From Azospirillum sp. TSO35-2 (lineage in GTDB: Bacteria; Pseudomonadota; Alphaproteobacteria; Azospirillales; Azospirillaceae), in the NCBI RefSeq assembly GCF_003116095.1, contig NZ_LGRA01000013.1, positions 480,545 to 544,544 on the forward strand: DNA of 64,000 nt. The letters are read 5' to 3'. The position numbers were made by a program, and so were the translations under genes. This document shows positions 7,736 through 17,438 of the stretch, in pieces (position 1 is the first letter of the stretch; each line of letters opens with the position of its first letter). A model generated the notes under the pieces. That model did not search any database. It was not told the DNA's origin and worked only from the letters and a program-made list of their open reading frames with translations.

Positions 7736-9661
7736 ATGCCAAACCCACGCACGCTCGACGTCATCGCCATCGGCCGCTCTTCCGTCGACCTGTACGGCGA
7801 ACAGGTCGGCGGCCGGCTGGAGGACATGCAGAGCTTCGCCAAATACGTCGGCGGTTGCCCGACCAACATCGCCGTCGGCACGGCGCGGCTGGGGTTGCGG
7901 TCGGCGCTGCTGACCCGTGTCGGCGACGAGCATATGGGCCGTTTCATCCGCGAGCAGTTGACCCGCGAGGGCGTCGACACCAGCCATGTCGTCACCGATC
8001 CGGAACGGCTGACCGCCCTGGTCATCCTGGGCATCCGCGACAGGAAGACCTTCCCGCTGATCTTCTACCGGGAGAACTGCGCCGACATGGCGATCTGCGA
8101 GGACGACGTCCCGGAGTCCTTCATCGCGTCGGCCCGCGCCGTCGTCGTCAGCGGCACCCATTTCTCCACCGCCACCACCGACGCCGCCATGCGCAAGGCA
8201 ATCCGGATCGCCCGGGCGGCCGGCACCCGGGTGGTGCTGGACATCGACTACCGCCCGGTGCTGTGGCGGCTGACCGGCCATGGGCTGGGCGAGGAACGCT
8301 TCATCGCCGACGGCGGCGTTACCGCGCATCTGCAGACCATCCTGCCGGACTGCGACCTGATCGTCGGCACCGAGGAGGAGTTCCACATCGCCGGCGGCAG
8401 CACCGACACCGTCGCCGCGCTGCGCGCCGTGCGCGGCCTGTCGAACGCCACGCTGGTGTGCAAGCGCGGACCGATGGGCTGCGTCGTCTTCCCCGGCGAG
8501 GTTCCCGACAGCCTGGATCTCGGCGTGCGCGGTCCCGGCTTCCCGGTGGAGGTCTTCAACGTGCTGGGCGCCGGCGACGCCTTCATGTCCGGCTTCCTGC
8601 GCGGCTGGCTGCGCGACCGGCCGCTGGAGGAATGCTGCGCCTACGCCAACGCCTGCGGCGCCTTCGCGGTGTCGCGCCACGGCTGCGCCCCGGCGATCCC
8701 GACTTGGACCGAGCTGTCCTTCTTCCTGGACAACGGCAGCGCCACCCCGCGGCTGCGCCACGACGCGCGGCTGTCGCACATCCATTGGGCGACCACGCGG
8801 CGCCGGGCCTGGCCGGAGGTTCTCGCCTTCGCCATCGACCACCGGCTCCAGCTGGAGGTGATGGCCGGGCGCTGTGGCGCGCCGCCCGAGCGCATCGCCG
8901 GCTTCAAGCGGCTCGCCCTGGCGGCGGCGCGCTCCGTCACCCAGGGGCGCGACGGCTTCGGCATGCTGCTCGATGGCATCCACGGCCAGGACGCGCTGGA
9001 CCGGCTGAGCGGGGGCAACGCCTGGATCGGTCGCCCGATCGAACAGCCCGGCTCGCGCCCGTTGCGCTTCGAGGGCGGTCCCGACCCGGCGGTGACGATC
9101 CGGGAATGGCCGGCCGAGCATGTCGTCAAGTGCCTCGTCTTCCACCACCCCGACGACGAGGCCGGGCTGCGCGAGGAGCAGGAGCGGCAGGTGCAGGCCC
9201 TGTTCGCCGCCTGCCGCGCCACCGGTCACGAGCTGCTGCTGGAACTCATCCCGCCGAAGGGATCGCCGGTGGACGACGGCACGCTCGCCCGTGCCCTGGC
9301 CCGCTTCTACGCGCTGGGGGTGTTCCCCGACTGGTGGAAGCTGCCGGCCCCGGCCAGCCAGGCGGCGTGGGACGCGGTGTCCGGGGTGATCGCGGCGGAG
9401 GACCCGCTGTGCCACGGCGTGCTGATCCTCGGCCTCGACGCGCCGGAGGAGGAGATCAAGGCCGGTCTGGCGCTGGCGGCCCGGCAGCCGGTCTGCAAGG
9501 GTTTCGCCATCGGCCGCACCCTGTTCGGCGCGGTGGCCGAGGCCTGGCTGGATGGCCGTGTCGGCGACGACGAGGCGGAACGGACGATGGCGGACGCCTA
9601 TGCCCGGCTGATCGGCTTCTGGGACGAGCAACGGGCGGCGGGCAAGCGCGCCGCCGCCTGA
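7736..9661 (+). CDS. iolC: 5-dehydro-2-deoxygluconokinase with C-terminal DUF2090 domain
   Basis: This 641-residue protein is about twice the length of single-domain IolC. Residues 1-325 are a PfkB-family sugar kinase: the GGCPTNIAVGTARLG substrate motif lies near residue 39 and the catalytic NVLGAGDAFMSGF motif near 275. It phosphorylates 5-dehydro-2-deoxygluconate in inositol breakdown. Residues 335-641 form a DUF2090 domain, predicted to have an aldolase-like barrel fold, with KCLVFHHPDDE and CKGFAIGRTLF blocks. No separate iolJ aldolase gene is present in the window, so this domain may cleave the kinase product. It is the first gene of the operon; its promoter carries two IolR sites. Confidence 0.93.
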   Translation: MPNPRTLDVIAIGRSSVDLYGEQVGGRLEDMQSFAKYVGGCPTNIAVGTARLGLRSALLTRVGDEHMGRFIREQLTREGVDTSHVVTDPERLTALVILGIRDRKTFPLIFYRENCADMAICEDDVPESFIASARAVVVSGTHFSTATTDAAMRKAIRIARAAGTRVVLDIDYRPVLWRLTGHGLGEERFIADGGVTAHLQTILPDCDLIVGTEEEFHIAGGSTDTVAALRAVRGLSNATLVCKRGPMGCVVFPGEVPDSLDLGVRGPGFPVEVFNVLGAGDAFMSGFLRGWLRDRPLEECCAYANACGAFAVSRHGCAPAIPTWTELSFFLDNGSATPRLRHDARLSHIHWATTRRRAWPEVLAFAIDHRLQLEVMAGRCGAPPERIAGFKRLALAAARSVTQGRDGFGMLLDGIHGQDALDRLSGGNAWIGRPIEQPGSRPLRFEGGPDPAVTIREWPAEHVVKCLVFHHPDDEAGLREEQERQVQALFAACRATGHELLLELIPPKGSPVDDGTLARALARFYALGVFPDWWKLPAPASQAAWDAVSGVIAAEDPLCHGVLILGLDAPEEEIKAGLALAARQPVCKGFAIGRTLFGAVAEAWLDGRVGDDEAERTMADAYARLIGFWDEQRAAGKRAAA

Positions 9662-9727
9662 CACGAACCGAAAAACGACAAGGGGCGCAAGGCCCGCAAA
9701 AAGACGAGTGATCGGGAGGACGGATCG

Positions 9728-11569
9728 ATGGCTACCTTGCGGCTGACCGTGGCCCAGGCCCTGGTGAAGCACCTGAGCGCCCAGCATGTCGAGATCGACG
9801 GCCGGGAGCTGCCGCTGTTCGCCGGGGTGTGGGCGATCTTCGGCCACGGCAACGTGTCCGGGCTGGGCGAGGCGCTGCACGCCGCCCGCGACACGCTGCC
9901 GACCTACCGCGGCCACAATGAACAGGGCATGGCCCACGCCGCCATCGCCTACGCCAAGGCGCAGAACCGCCGCCGCATGATGGCCTGCACCAGCTCGGTC
10001 GGGCCGGGGGCGGTCAACATGGTGACGGCGGCGGCGCTGGCCCATGTCAACCGGCTGCCGGTGCTGCTGTTGCCCGGCGACACCTTCGCCACCCGCGCCC
10101 CCGATCCGGTGCTGCAGCAGGTGGAGGATTTCTACGACCCGACCGTGTCGGCCAACGACTGCTTCCGCCCGGTGTCGCGCTTCTGGGACCGCATCAGCCG
10201 GCCCGAACAGCTGATGCCCAGCCTGCGCCGGGCGATCCAGGTGCTGACCGACCCGGTCGATTGCGGCCCGGTGACGCTGTGCCTGCCGCAGGACGTCCAG
10301 GCCGAAGCCCACGACTTCCCGCTGTCCTTCTTCGAGAAGACCGTCCGCCGCACCCGCCGTCCGGAGCCCGACCGCGACGAGCTGGCCGCCGTCGCGGCGG
10401 CGCTGCGCGGCGCAACGAGGCCGCTGATCGTCGCCGGCGGCGGCGTCCATCACAGCGGCGCCTGCGCCGGTCTCGCCGCCTTCGCCCAACGCCACGGCAT
10501 CCCGGTGGCGGAAACCCAGGCGGGCAAGGGCGCGCTGGCCTGGGACCATCCGTGCACCGTCGGCGCCATCGGCGTCACCGGGTCCAGCACCGCCAACGCC
10601 CTGGCGGCGGAGGCCGATCTGGTGCTGGCGGTCGGCACCCGGCTGGCCGACTTCACCACGGCGTCCTGGTCGGTGTTCGGCGAGGCCCGGCTGGCCGGGC
10701 TGAACGTGGCGGCGTTCGACGCGGTGAAGGGCAACGCGCTGCCGCTGGTCGCCGATGCGGCGCGCGGGCTGGCGGCGCTCGATGCGGAACTGGGCGACTG
10801 GGCGGCCCCGACCGGGTGGCAGGCGCTGGCGCAGGAGCGGATGGCGGTGTGGAACCGCGCCGTCGACGCGGCGACCGCCGATGCCGGGCTGGATCTTCCG
10901 ACCGACGCGCAGGTGCTGGGCGCGGTCAACCGGGCGGCGGGCGCGGATGGGATCGTCGTCTGCGCGGCGGGTGGCCTGCCGGGCGAGCTGCACAAGCTGT
11001 GGCGCACCGCCCGGCCCGGCGGCTACCACCTGGAATACGGCTTCTCCTGCATGGGCTACGAGATCGCCGGCGGGCTGGGCGTCAAGATGGCCTGCCCGGA
11101 CCGCGAGACCTACGTCATGGTCGGCGACGGCAGCTACATGATGATGAACTCCGAACTCGCCGCGGCGGTGGCGATGCGGCGCAAGCTGATCGTCGTGCTG
11201 CTCGACAACCGCGGCTACGGCTGCATCAACCGACTGCAGAACGCCTGTGGCGGGGCGCCGTTCAACAACCTGCTGCGCGACAGCCATTTTGAAACGGATG
11301 GTCCACCGGCCGTCGATTTCACCGCCCATCTGCGGGCGCTGGGCGCGGTGACCGAGAAGGTCACCGGCGTCGCCGCCCTGGAGCAGGCGCTGCAGCGCGC
11401 CAAGGCGTCCGCCGACACCTACGCCATCGTCATCGACACCGACCCGCTGCCCTCGACCGCGGAAGGCGGGGCGTGGTGGGACGTGCCGGTGCCCGAAGTG
11501 TCCGCCCGTGCGGAGGTGACGGCGGCCCGCCAGCGCTACGTCGCCGCCAAGGCCCGCCAGCGCCGCTGA
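9728..11569 (+). CDS. iolD: 3D-(3,5/4)-trihydroxycyclohexane-1,2-dione hydrolase
   Basis: This 613-residue thiamine-diphosphate enzyme opens the ring of the dione formed by IolE, giving 5-deoxyglucuronate. The N-terminal pyrimidine-binding domain includes GHNEQGMAHAAIAYAK with the activating glutamate near residue 62. The middle domain is nucleotide-binding-like, and the C-terminal domain carries the diphosphate/Mg motif (VGDGSYMMMNSELAAAV, near 465-481). The length fits the family (about 610-640). It follows iolC after 66 bp, with GGAGG just upstream of the start. Confidence 0.95.
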   Translation: MATLRLTVAQALVKHLSAQHVEIDGRELPLFAGVWAIFGHGNVSGLGEALHAARDTLPTYRGHNEQGMAHAAIAYAKAQNRRRMMACTSSVGPGAVNMVTAAALAHVNRLPVLLLPGDTFATRAPDPVLQQVEDFYDPTVSANDCFRPVSRFWDRISRPEQLMPSLRRAIQVLTDPVDCGPVTLCLPQDVQAEAHDFPLSFFEKTVRRTRRPEPDRDELAAVAAALRGATRPLIVAGGGVHHSGACAGLAAFAQRHGIPVAETQAGKGALAWDHPCTVGAIGVTGSSTANALAAEADLVLAVGTRLADFTTASWSVFGEARLAGLNVAAFDAVKGNALPLVADAARGLAALDAELGDWAAPTGWQALAQERMAVWNRAVDAATADAGLDLPTDAQVLGAVNRAAGADGIVVCAAGGLPGELHKLWRTARPGGYHLEYGFSCMGYEIAGGLGVKMACPDRETYVMVGDGSYMMMNSELAAAVAMRRKLIVVLLDNRGYGCINRLQNACGGAPFNNLLRDSHFETDGPPAVDFTAHLRALGAVTEKVTGVAALEQALQRAKASADTYAIVIDTDPLPSTAEGGAWWDVPVPEVSARAEVTAARQRYVAAKARQRR

Positions 11570-11618
11570 GCCCGCTCCTTTCCCCGATTTTCCTCCTTAC
11601 GCGTGGGAGCATTCGATC

Positions 11619-12509
11619 ATGACCGTTCGTCTCGGCGTCAACCCGATCGCCTGGAGCAACGACGACATGCCGGCGCTGGGTGGCGACACCCCGCTGGAGC
11701 TGTGCCTGGCCGAGGGTCGGCAGGCCGGCTTCGCCGGTTTCGAGCTGGGCCACAAGTTTCCCCGCGAACCCGACGCGCTGCGCCCGATCCTGGCCCGCCA
11801 CGGCCTCGACCTGGTGTCGGGCTGGTACAGCGCCGGCCTGCTGGACCGCACGGTCGACGAGGAGATCGCGGCGGTGCAGCCGCATCTGCGCCTGCTGAAG
11901 GCGTTCGGCTGTTCCGTCATGGTGGTGGCGGAGACCACCGGCTGCGTCCATGGCGACCGCGCCGCGCCGCTGTCCACCCGTCCGGTGCTGGACGCCGGCC
12001 AATGGGCCGGGTTCGGCCGCCGCATGACGGCGTTCGGCGACTATCTGCGCGAGCAGGGCACGCCGCTGGCCTACCATTACCACATGGGCACGGTGGTCGA
12101 GACGCCGGACGAGATCGACCGCTTCGCCGAGGTCACCGGCGACAGCGTCGGCATCCTGCTCGACACCGGCCACCTGACCTTCGCCGGCGGCAACCCGCTG
12201 GACGTGATCGCCACGTGGGGCCACCGCATCAACCACGTCCATTGCAAGGATGTCCGCCCCGACGTGCTGAAAGCCGCCAAGGCCGGCGACAGCAGCTTCC
12301 TCGACGCGGTGGTCGACGGCGTGTTCACCGTGCCGGGCGACGGCTGCGTCGATTTCAAGGCGGTGCTCGGCGCGCTGAAGGCGGCGGAGTATCGCGGCCA
12401 ATGGCTGGTGATCGAGGCCGAGCAGGACCCCGCCAAGGCCCACCCGCTGACCTACGTCACCAGGGGCCGCCAGCATCTGAGCGCGCTGGTCGCCGAACTC
12501 GGCCTGTGA
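11619..12509 (+). CDS. iolE: Myo-inosose-2 dehydratase
   Basis: This 296-residue protein belongs to the xylose isomerase-like TIM-barrel family and dehydrates 2-keto-myo-inositol, the second step of inositol catabolism. Family blocks visible are GVNPIAWSNDDMP at the N-terminus, a YHYHMGTVVET metal-site strand, LLDTGHLTFAGG, and HRINHVHCKDVR with metal-binding His/Asp. Length is the usual 295-300. It follows iolD after 49 bp in the same operon. Confidence 0.95.
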   Translation: MTVRLGVNPIAWSNDDMPALGGDTPLELCLAEGRQAGFAGFELGHKFPREPDALRPILARHGLDLVSGWYSAGLLDRTVDEEIAAVQPHLRLLKAFGCSVMVVAETTGCVHGDRAAPLSTRPVLDAGQWAGFGRRMTAFGDYLREQGTPLAYHYHMGTVVETPDEIDRFAEVTGDSVGILLDTGHLTFAGGNPLDVIATWGHRINHVHCKDVRPDVLKAAKAGDSSFLDAVVDGVFTVPGDGCVDFKAVLGALKAAEYRGQWLVIEAEQDPAKAHPLTYVTRGRQHLSALVAELGL

Positions 12510-12571
12510 CGGCGCCGGTGGCGCCACGCAGCAGAATTCATCACCAAAAAACCCAATAATCGGAGGAAACC

Positions 12572-13528
12572 ATGCCCAGGAACGCGTTCGGTGTTGCTTT
12601 CGGTGCCATCCTCGCCGCCGGCACGGCGCTGGCGTCCTTTTCGGCCCTGGCCGCCGGGGAGAAGATCGTCGTCAGCTTCCAGAACCTGTCGGAGCCGTTC
12701 GTCATCGCGATGAACCGCGCCCTGCAGGCCGAGGCCAAGCGGCTGGACGTCAACCTGTCGGTGGTCGACGCGCAGAGCAACTCGCCCAAGCAGTCGGCCG
12801 ACCTTGCCAACGCCGTGGTGCAGGGCGCCAAGGGCGTCATCGTCGCCCCCAACGACGCCAAGGCGCTGGCCCCGGCGATCGACGACCTGATCACCGAGAA
12901 GATCCCGGTGGTCACGGTCGATCGCCGGGTCGAGGGCACGTCGAAGCCGGTCGCCCATGTCGGCGCCGACAACGTCGCCGGCGGCCGCACGCTGGCCAGC
13001 TGGGTGGTGAAGACCTTCCCCGACGGCGCCCGCATCGTCCATCTCAGCGGCCAGCCGGGCAGCAGCTCCGCCATCGACCGGGCCAAGGGCTTCCGCGACG
13101 GCATCGCCGACGCCGGGCCGAAATACAAGCTGATCGCCGACCAGACCGCCAACTGGAAGCGGGCCGAGGGGCTGACCGTCACCGAAGGCATCCTGACCGC
13201 CAACGCCGGCAACCCGCCGGACGTCATCGTCGCCTCCAACGACGACATGGCGCTGGGCGCGCTGGAGGCGGTGCGCTCGACCAGCGGCGGCAAGGCCAAG
13301 ACGCTGGTCATCGGCTTCGACGCGCTGCCCGAGACGCTGGGCAAGATCCGCGCGGGCGAGATGTCGGCCACCGTGGAGCAGAGCCCGAGCACCCAGATCC
13401 GCACGGCGCTGAACACGCTGGTCGATCACATCCGCAAGGGCAGCGAGCTGAAGAGCCTGGCGCTGGAGCCGACGCTGATCACCAAGGACAATCTCGACAA
13501 GGCCGACCGCATCGCCGAGGTGAAGTAA
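12572..13528 (+). CDS. Inositol-type sugar ABC transporter, periplasmic binding protein (IbpA-like)
   Basis: This 318-residue protein has a signal peptide (about residues 1-27, ending SALAA) and a type-I periplasmic binding fold (Peripla_BP_4) like ribose and inositol binding proteins. Typical blocks are DAQSNSPKQSADLANAVVQGAKGVIVAPNDAKALAP, AHVGADNVAGGR and VIVASNDDMALGALEAV. Its position inside the iol operon, followed by matching ATPase and permease genes, points to myo-inositol as ligand, as in the IbpA-IatA-IatP system of Caulobacter. GGAGG precedes the start at 7-base spacing. Confidence 0.88.
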   Translation: MPRNAFGVAFGAILAAGTALASFSALAAGEKIVVSFQNLSEPFVIAMNRALQAEAKRLDVNLSVVDAQSNSPKQSADLANAVVQGAKGVIVAPNDAKALAPAIDDLITEKIPVVTVDRRVEGTSKPVAHVGADNVAGGRTLASWVVKTFPDGARIVHLSGQPGSSSAIDRAKGFRDGIADAGPKYKLIADQTANWKRAEGLTVTEGILTANAGNPPDVIVASNDDMALGALEAVRSTSGGKAKTLVIGFDALPETLGKIRAGEMSATVEQSPSTQIRTALNTLVDHIRKGSELKSLALEPTLITKDNLDKADRIAEVK

Positions 13529-13619
13529 GCCCGGACGGGGGCCTTGAGCGGGCGGGCACGGTTCCGTCTGCGCAAGAGCCCCCCTTGCGGTCCAACCCCC
13601 CTCCATTTGGGAGCCGATG

Positions 13620-15176
13620 ATGGGTCACGCGATCCTCGAAGCGGCGGACATCCGGAAGGTCTTTCCCGGCGTCGTCGCCCTCGACGGTGTCCGGCTCGCG
13701 GTCGAGCAGGGCGAGGTTCACGCCCTGCTCGGCGAGAACGGTGCCGGAAAATCCACCTTCCTGAAAATCCTGGCCGGGGCGCAGCCCAGCGACGGCGGGG
13801 AACTGCTGTTCGACGGCCGGACGCTGGATCGCGCCGACACGCCCATCGTGCGCCAGCGGCTGGGCATCGTCACCATCTACCAGGAATTCAACCTGCTGCC
13901 GGCGATGACCATCGCCGAGAACATGTATCTCGGCCGCGAGCCGCTGCGGCGCAACGGCCTGATCGACTGGCGCCGCATGTACCGCGACGCCCAGGCGGTG
14001 ATCGACGAGCTGGGGCTCGACCTCGACCCCCGCATGCCGGTGCGCGTGCTGAGCGTGGCCGAGCAGCAGATGGTCGAGATCTCCAAGGCGCTGACCATGA
14101 ACGCCCGGCTGATCATCATGGACGAGCCGACGGCGGCGCTGAGCGGCAAGGAGGTCGACAAGCTCCACCGGATCATCCACGGCCTGCGCGCCAAGGGCAT
14201 CAGCATCATCTACGTCACCCACCGGCTGGTCGAGGTGATGGCGGTGTGCGACCGCTACACGGTGTTCCGCGACGGCCGCTACGTCGCCACCCGCGACGTC
14301 CAGGGATCGTCGGTCAGTGACATGGTGCGGCTGATGGTGGGGCGCGACGTCGAGTTCCAGCGCCGCAGCGACCGCTTCGCCGGCGAGCGCGTGATGCTGG
14401 AGGTGCGCGGGGTGTCGCGGGCCGGCAACCTCGCCGACCCGCACGCCTGCGTGCTGGACGACCTGTCGGTGCAGGTGCGCGCCGGCGAGATCGTCGGCTT
14501 CGCCGGTCTGGTCGGGGCCGGGCGGACCGAGCTGGCGCGGGTGATCTTCGGCGCCGACGGCTGCGACAGCGGCGTCATCGTCGTCGACGGCAGGGTGGTG
14601 CCGATGCGCAAGCCGGGCGACGCCATCGCCGCCGGCATCGCGCTGGTGCCGGAGGACCGCAAGCAGCAGGGCTGTTTCCTGCCCCACTCGATCCGCCACA
14701 ACATGTCGCTGCCCAGCCTGAAGCGGCTGTCGAAGTGGAAGTTCTTCGTCGACGAGGCCGGCGAGCGGGCGCTGATCGCCGACTACACCCGCAAGCTCGG
14801 CATCCGCATGGCGAACGACGAGGTCGCCATCGGCACCCTGTCGGGCGGCAACCAGCAGAAGGTCCTGCTGGCCCGCTGCATGGCGCTGCACCCCAAGGTG
14901 CTGATCGTCGACGAGCCGACGCGCGGCATCGACGTCGGCGCCAAGGCGGAGGTGCATCAGGTGCTGTTCGAGATGGCGAAGGCCGGGGTGGCGGTGATCG
15001 TCATCTCGTCCGAACTGCCGGAGGTGATGGCGGTCAGCGACCGCATCGTCACCTTCCGCGAAGGCCGCATCACCGGCAGCGTCGCCGCGGAGGCGGCCAC
15101 CGAGGAGGATCTGATGAGCCTGATGGCGCTGGGCGGGCCGGCCGACGGCGCCGCACACGTCCACGCAGCGCATTGA
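13620..15176 (+). CDS. Inositol-type sugar ABC transporter ATPase, two NBDs (IatA-like)
   Basis: This 518-residue protein has two fused ATP-binding domains in the RbsA/XylG manner. The first has a canonical Walker A (GENGAGKST), signature (LSVAEQQMVEISKAL) and Walker B ([10 protein letters not shown]). The second has the degenerate Walker A GLVGAGRTEL usual for this class, then LSGGNQQKVLLARC and LIVDEPTRGIDVGAKAE. The second of two adjacent ATGs is chosen because GGGAG lies 6 bases before it; the first ATG at 13617 is only 3 bases away. It energises the importer formed with the flanking genes. Confidence 0.9.
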   Translation: MGHAILEAADIRKVFPGVVALDGVRLAVEQGEVHALLGENGAGKSTFLKILAGAQPSDGGELLFDGRTLDRADTPIVRQRLGIVTIYQEFNLLPAMTIAENMYLGREPLRRNGLIDWRRMYRDAQAVIDELGLDLDPRMPVRVLSVAEQQMVEISKALTMNARLIIMDEPTAALSGKEVDKLHRIIHGLRAKGISIIYVTHRLVEVMAVCDRYTVFRDGRYVATRDVQGSSVSDMVRLMVGRDVEFQRRSDRFAGERVMLEVRGVSRAGNLADPHACVLDDLSVQVRAGEIVGFAGLVGAGRTELARVIFGADGCDSGVIVVDGRVVPMRKPGDAIAAGIALVPEDRKQQGCFLPHSIRHNMSLPSLKRLSKWKFFVDEAGERALIADYTRKLGIRMANDEVAIGTLSGGNQQKVLLARCMALHPKVLIVDEPTRGIDVGAKAEVHQVLFEMAKAGVAVIVISSELPEVMAVSDRIVTFREGRITGSVAAEAATEEDLMSLMALGGPADGAAHVHAAH

Positions 15177-15193
15177 TGGGGAAGGACAAGACC

Positions 15194-16204
15194 ATGGCCA
15201 CCGCCACGCTGGCGACCGAACCGCCGAACAGGAAGCGCTCCTTCGACGTCGTGCAGTTCCTGGAGAAATACGGCGTTCTCCTGTTCCTGATCGTGCTGTG
15301 CGTCGCCTTCGGGATGAGCAGCCCGAACTTCCTGTCGGTGCGCAACCTGACCAACATCCTGACCGAGGTGTCGATCTACGGCATCGTCGCCGTCGGCATG
15401 ACCTGCGTCATCCTGACCGGCGGCGTCGATCTGGCGGTCGGCTCGGTGCTGGCCTTCGCCGCGCTGGCCGGCGCCTGGGTCATCACCGGGGTGGGGCAGG
15501 GCGCCTTCTTCGGCATGGGCTTCCTGGTGGCGCTGCTGATCGCCTGCGCCATCGGCACGCTGACCGGCTACATCCACGGCAAGACCATCACCGCCTTCAA
15601 CGTCCCGCCCTTCATCGTCACGCTGGGTGGCATGACCATCTGGCGCGGCGCCACGCTGGTGATGAACGACGGCGCGCCGATCGCCGGCTTCGACGCCGGC
15701 TACCGCTGGTGGGGGCGGGGCGACGTGCTGGGCATTCCGGTGCCGGTCCTGGTGCTGTTCGCCGTCGCGGCGGTGGGCTATGTCGTGCTGCGCTACACCC
15801 GCTACGGCCGCCAGATCTACGCGGTCGGCGGCAACCCGGAAGCGGCGCGGCTGACCGGCATCGACGTCAGCCGCATCCTGGTGTCGGTCTACGTCATCGT
15901 CGGGTTCCTCGCCGGTCTGGCCGGCTTCCTGCTGTCGGCCCGCCTGGGCTCGGCGGAGGCCATCGCCGGGTCGTCCTACGAATTGCGCATCATCGCCTCG
16001 GTGGTGATCGGCGGCACCAGCCTGTTCGGCGGGATGGGCGGCATCGGCGGGACGATGATCGGGGCGCTGCTGATCGGCGTGCTGCTGAACGGGCTGGTGA
16101 TGATGAACGTCTCGCCCTACTACCAGCAGATCGTCATGGGCGTGATCATCGTCCTCGCCGTCGCCTTCGACACCTACGCCAAGATGCGGCGCGGCAAGCG
16201 CTGA
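15194..16204 (+). CDS. Inositol-type sugar ABC transporter permease (IatP-like)
   Basis: This 336-residue membrane protein is a BPD_transp_2 family permease (RbsC/XylH type) with 8-10 hydrophobic segments. Diagnostic blocks are GMTCVILTGGVDLAVGSVLAF, VPPFIVTLGGMTIWRG, YAVGGNPEAARLTGI and VVIGGTSLFGGMGGIGGTMIGALLIGVL. The start at 15194 has GGGGAAGGA 7 bases upstream; an in-frame ATG at 15176 overlapping the ATPase stop is the alternative. It is the last transporter gene before the dehydrogenases. Confidence 0.9.
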   Translation: MATATLATEPPNRKRSFDVVQFLEKYGVLLFLIVLCVAFGMSSPNFLSVRNLTNILTEVSIYGIVAVGMTCVILTGGVDLAVGSVLAFAALAGAWVITGVGQGAFFGMGFLVALLIACAIGTLTGYIHGKTITAFNVPPFIVTLGGMTIWRGATLVMNDGAPIAGFDAGYRWWGRGDVLGIPVPVLVLFAVAAVGYVVLRYTRYGRQIYAVGGNPEAARLTGIDVSRILVSVYVIVGFLAGLAGFLLSARLGSAEAIAGSSYELRIIASVVIGGTSLFGGMGGIGGTMIGALLIGVLLNGLVMMNVSPYYQQIVMGVIIVLAVAFDTYAKMRRGKR

Positions 16205-16230
16205 ACCGACGGACCGGACGGACGATCCTC

Positions 16231-17373
16231 ATGGACACCCTCACCATCGGGCTGGTCGGCAGCGGCTTCATGGGCCGGGCCCACGCCCAGGCCTTCCGCG
16301 CCGTCGGCGGCCTGTTCGACCTGCCGCTGACCCCGGTGCTCGACCTGCTGTCCGACCGCGACGCGGCGACGGCGGCGCAGGCGGCCGCCGCGCTGGGATT
16401 CCGCCGCCACACCGGCGACTGGCGGGCGCTGGTTGCCGATCCGGCGGTCGACGTGGTGGCGATCGCCACGCCGAACCGGCTGCACGCCCCGATCGCGCTG
16501 GCCGCCATCGCCGCCGGCAAGCATGTCTATTGCGAGAAGCCGCTCGCCACCACGCTGGCCGACGCCCGCGCGATGATGGCGGCGGCGGAGGCGCGCGGCG
16601 TCGTCACGCTGGTCGGCTTCAACTATTTGAAGAACCCGATGATCGCGCTGGCCCGCGAGATCGTCGAGAGCGGCGACATCGGCACCGTCACCGGCTTCCG
16701 CGGCATCCACGCCGAGGATTTCATGGCCGACCCGGCGCATCCCTTCACCTGGCGGTGCGAGCCGGACAACGCCGGCGGCGCGCTGGCCGACATCGGCAGC
16801 CACATCCTGGCGATGGCGCGCCATCTGGTCGGCGACATCACCGCCGTCGCCGGGCGGCTGCACACCGTCCATCCCGGACGCCCGGTGATGGCGGGCGCTG
16901 CCGGGACGCGGCCGGTGACGGTCGACGACCAGGCCCACGCGCTGGTCGAGTTCGCCAACGGGGCGACCGGCACCATCACCGCCAGCTGGATCGCGCAAGG
17001 GCGCAAGATGCAGCTGGCCTTCGAGCTGGTCGGCACCAAGGGTTCCATCGCCTTCACCCAGGAGCGCTTCAACGAGCTGCGGCTTTACCAGAGCGGCGGG
17101 CCGGCGGGACGCGACGGCTTCCGCACCATCGTCGCCGGGCCGGAGCACCGCGATTACGGCGCCTTCTGCCCGGCACCCGGCCACCAGATCGGCTTCAACG
17201 ACCTGAAGACCATCGAGGTGAAGGCGCTGGTCGAGGCCATCGGCGCGGTCCGGGCGGGCCGCAAGGCGGCGGCCTACCCGGATTTCCGCGACGCCTGCGA
17301 GATCGAACGGGTGGCCGAGGCCATCCGTGTTTCGGCCCGCGAACGGCGTTGGATCGAGGTCGCCACGGTCTGA
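16231..17373 (+). CDS. Gfo/Idh/MocA-family oxidoreductase, probable inositol-stereoisomer dehydrogenase
   Basis: This 380-residue protein has an N-terminal Rossmann fold (GLVGSGFMGRAHA) for NAD(P), the EKPLATT motif near residue 104 with the conserved lysine, and a C-terminal GFO_IDH_MocA domain with DIGSHILAMARHLVG holding the catalytic histidine. It is a paralogue of the downstream iolG and about 45 residues longer. In inositol operons such extra members often act on scyllo-inositol or other inositol isomers and derivatives. That role is inferred; the sequence does not fix the substrate. Confidence 0.85.
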   Translation: MDTLTIGLVGSGFMGRAHAQAFRAVGGLFDLPLTPVLDLLSDRDAATAAQAAAALGFRRHTGDWRALVADPAVDVVAIATPNRLHAPIALAAIAAGKHVYCEKPLATTLADARAMMAAAEARGVVTLVGFNYLKNPMIALAREIVESGDIGTVTGFRGIHAEDFMADPAHPFTWRCEPDNAGGALADIGSHILAMARHLVGDITAVAGRLHTVHPGRPVMAGAAGTRPVTVDDQAHALVEFANGATGTITASWIAQGRKMQLAFELVGTKGSIAFTQERFNELRLYQSGGPAGRDGFRTIVAGPEHRDYGAFCPAPGHQIGFNDLKTIEVKALVEAIGAVRAGRKAAAYPDFRDACEIERVAEAIRVSARERRWIEVATV

Positions 17374-17438
17374 GCCACACGCTCCGTCACCATCACCACC
17401 ATCACGCGCAACCGCGCACGAGCCGTCAGGAGTCCATC

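Noticed and set aside
7370-11329. 1319-codon open frame antisense to iolC and iolD
   Set aside because: Composition is a mirror of the real genes on the other strand; no domain and no ribosome site.
17390-17420. A CAC/CAT run that would encode six histidines in frame just before iolG
   Set aside because: The frame is open upstream of iolG but no suitable start codon precedes it with a ribosome site, and the iolG family start is at 17439. It is read as a chance CAY repeat in a 65-base gap.
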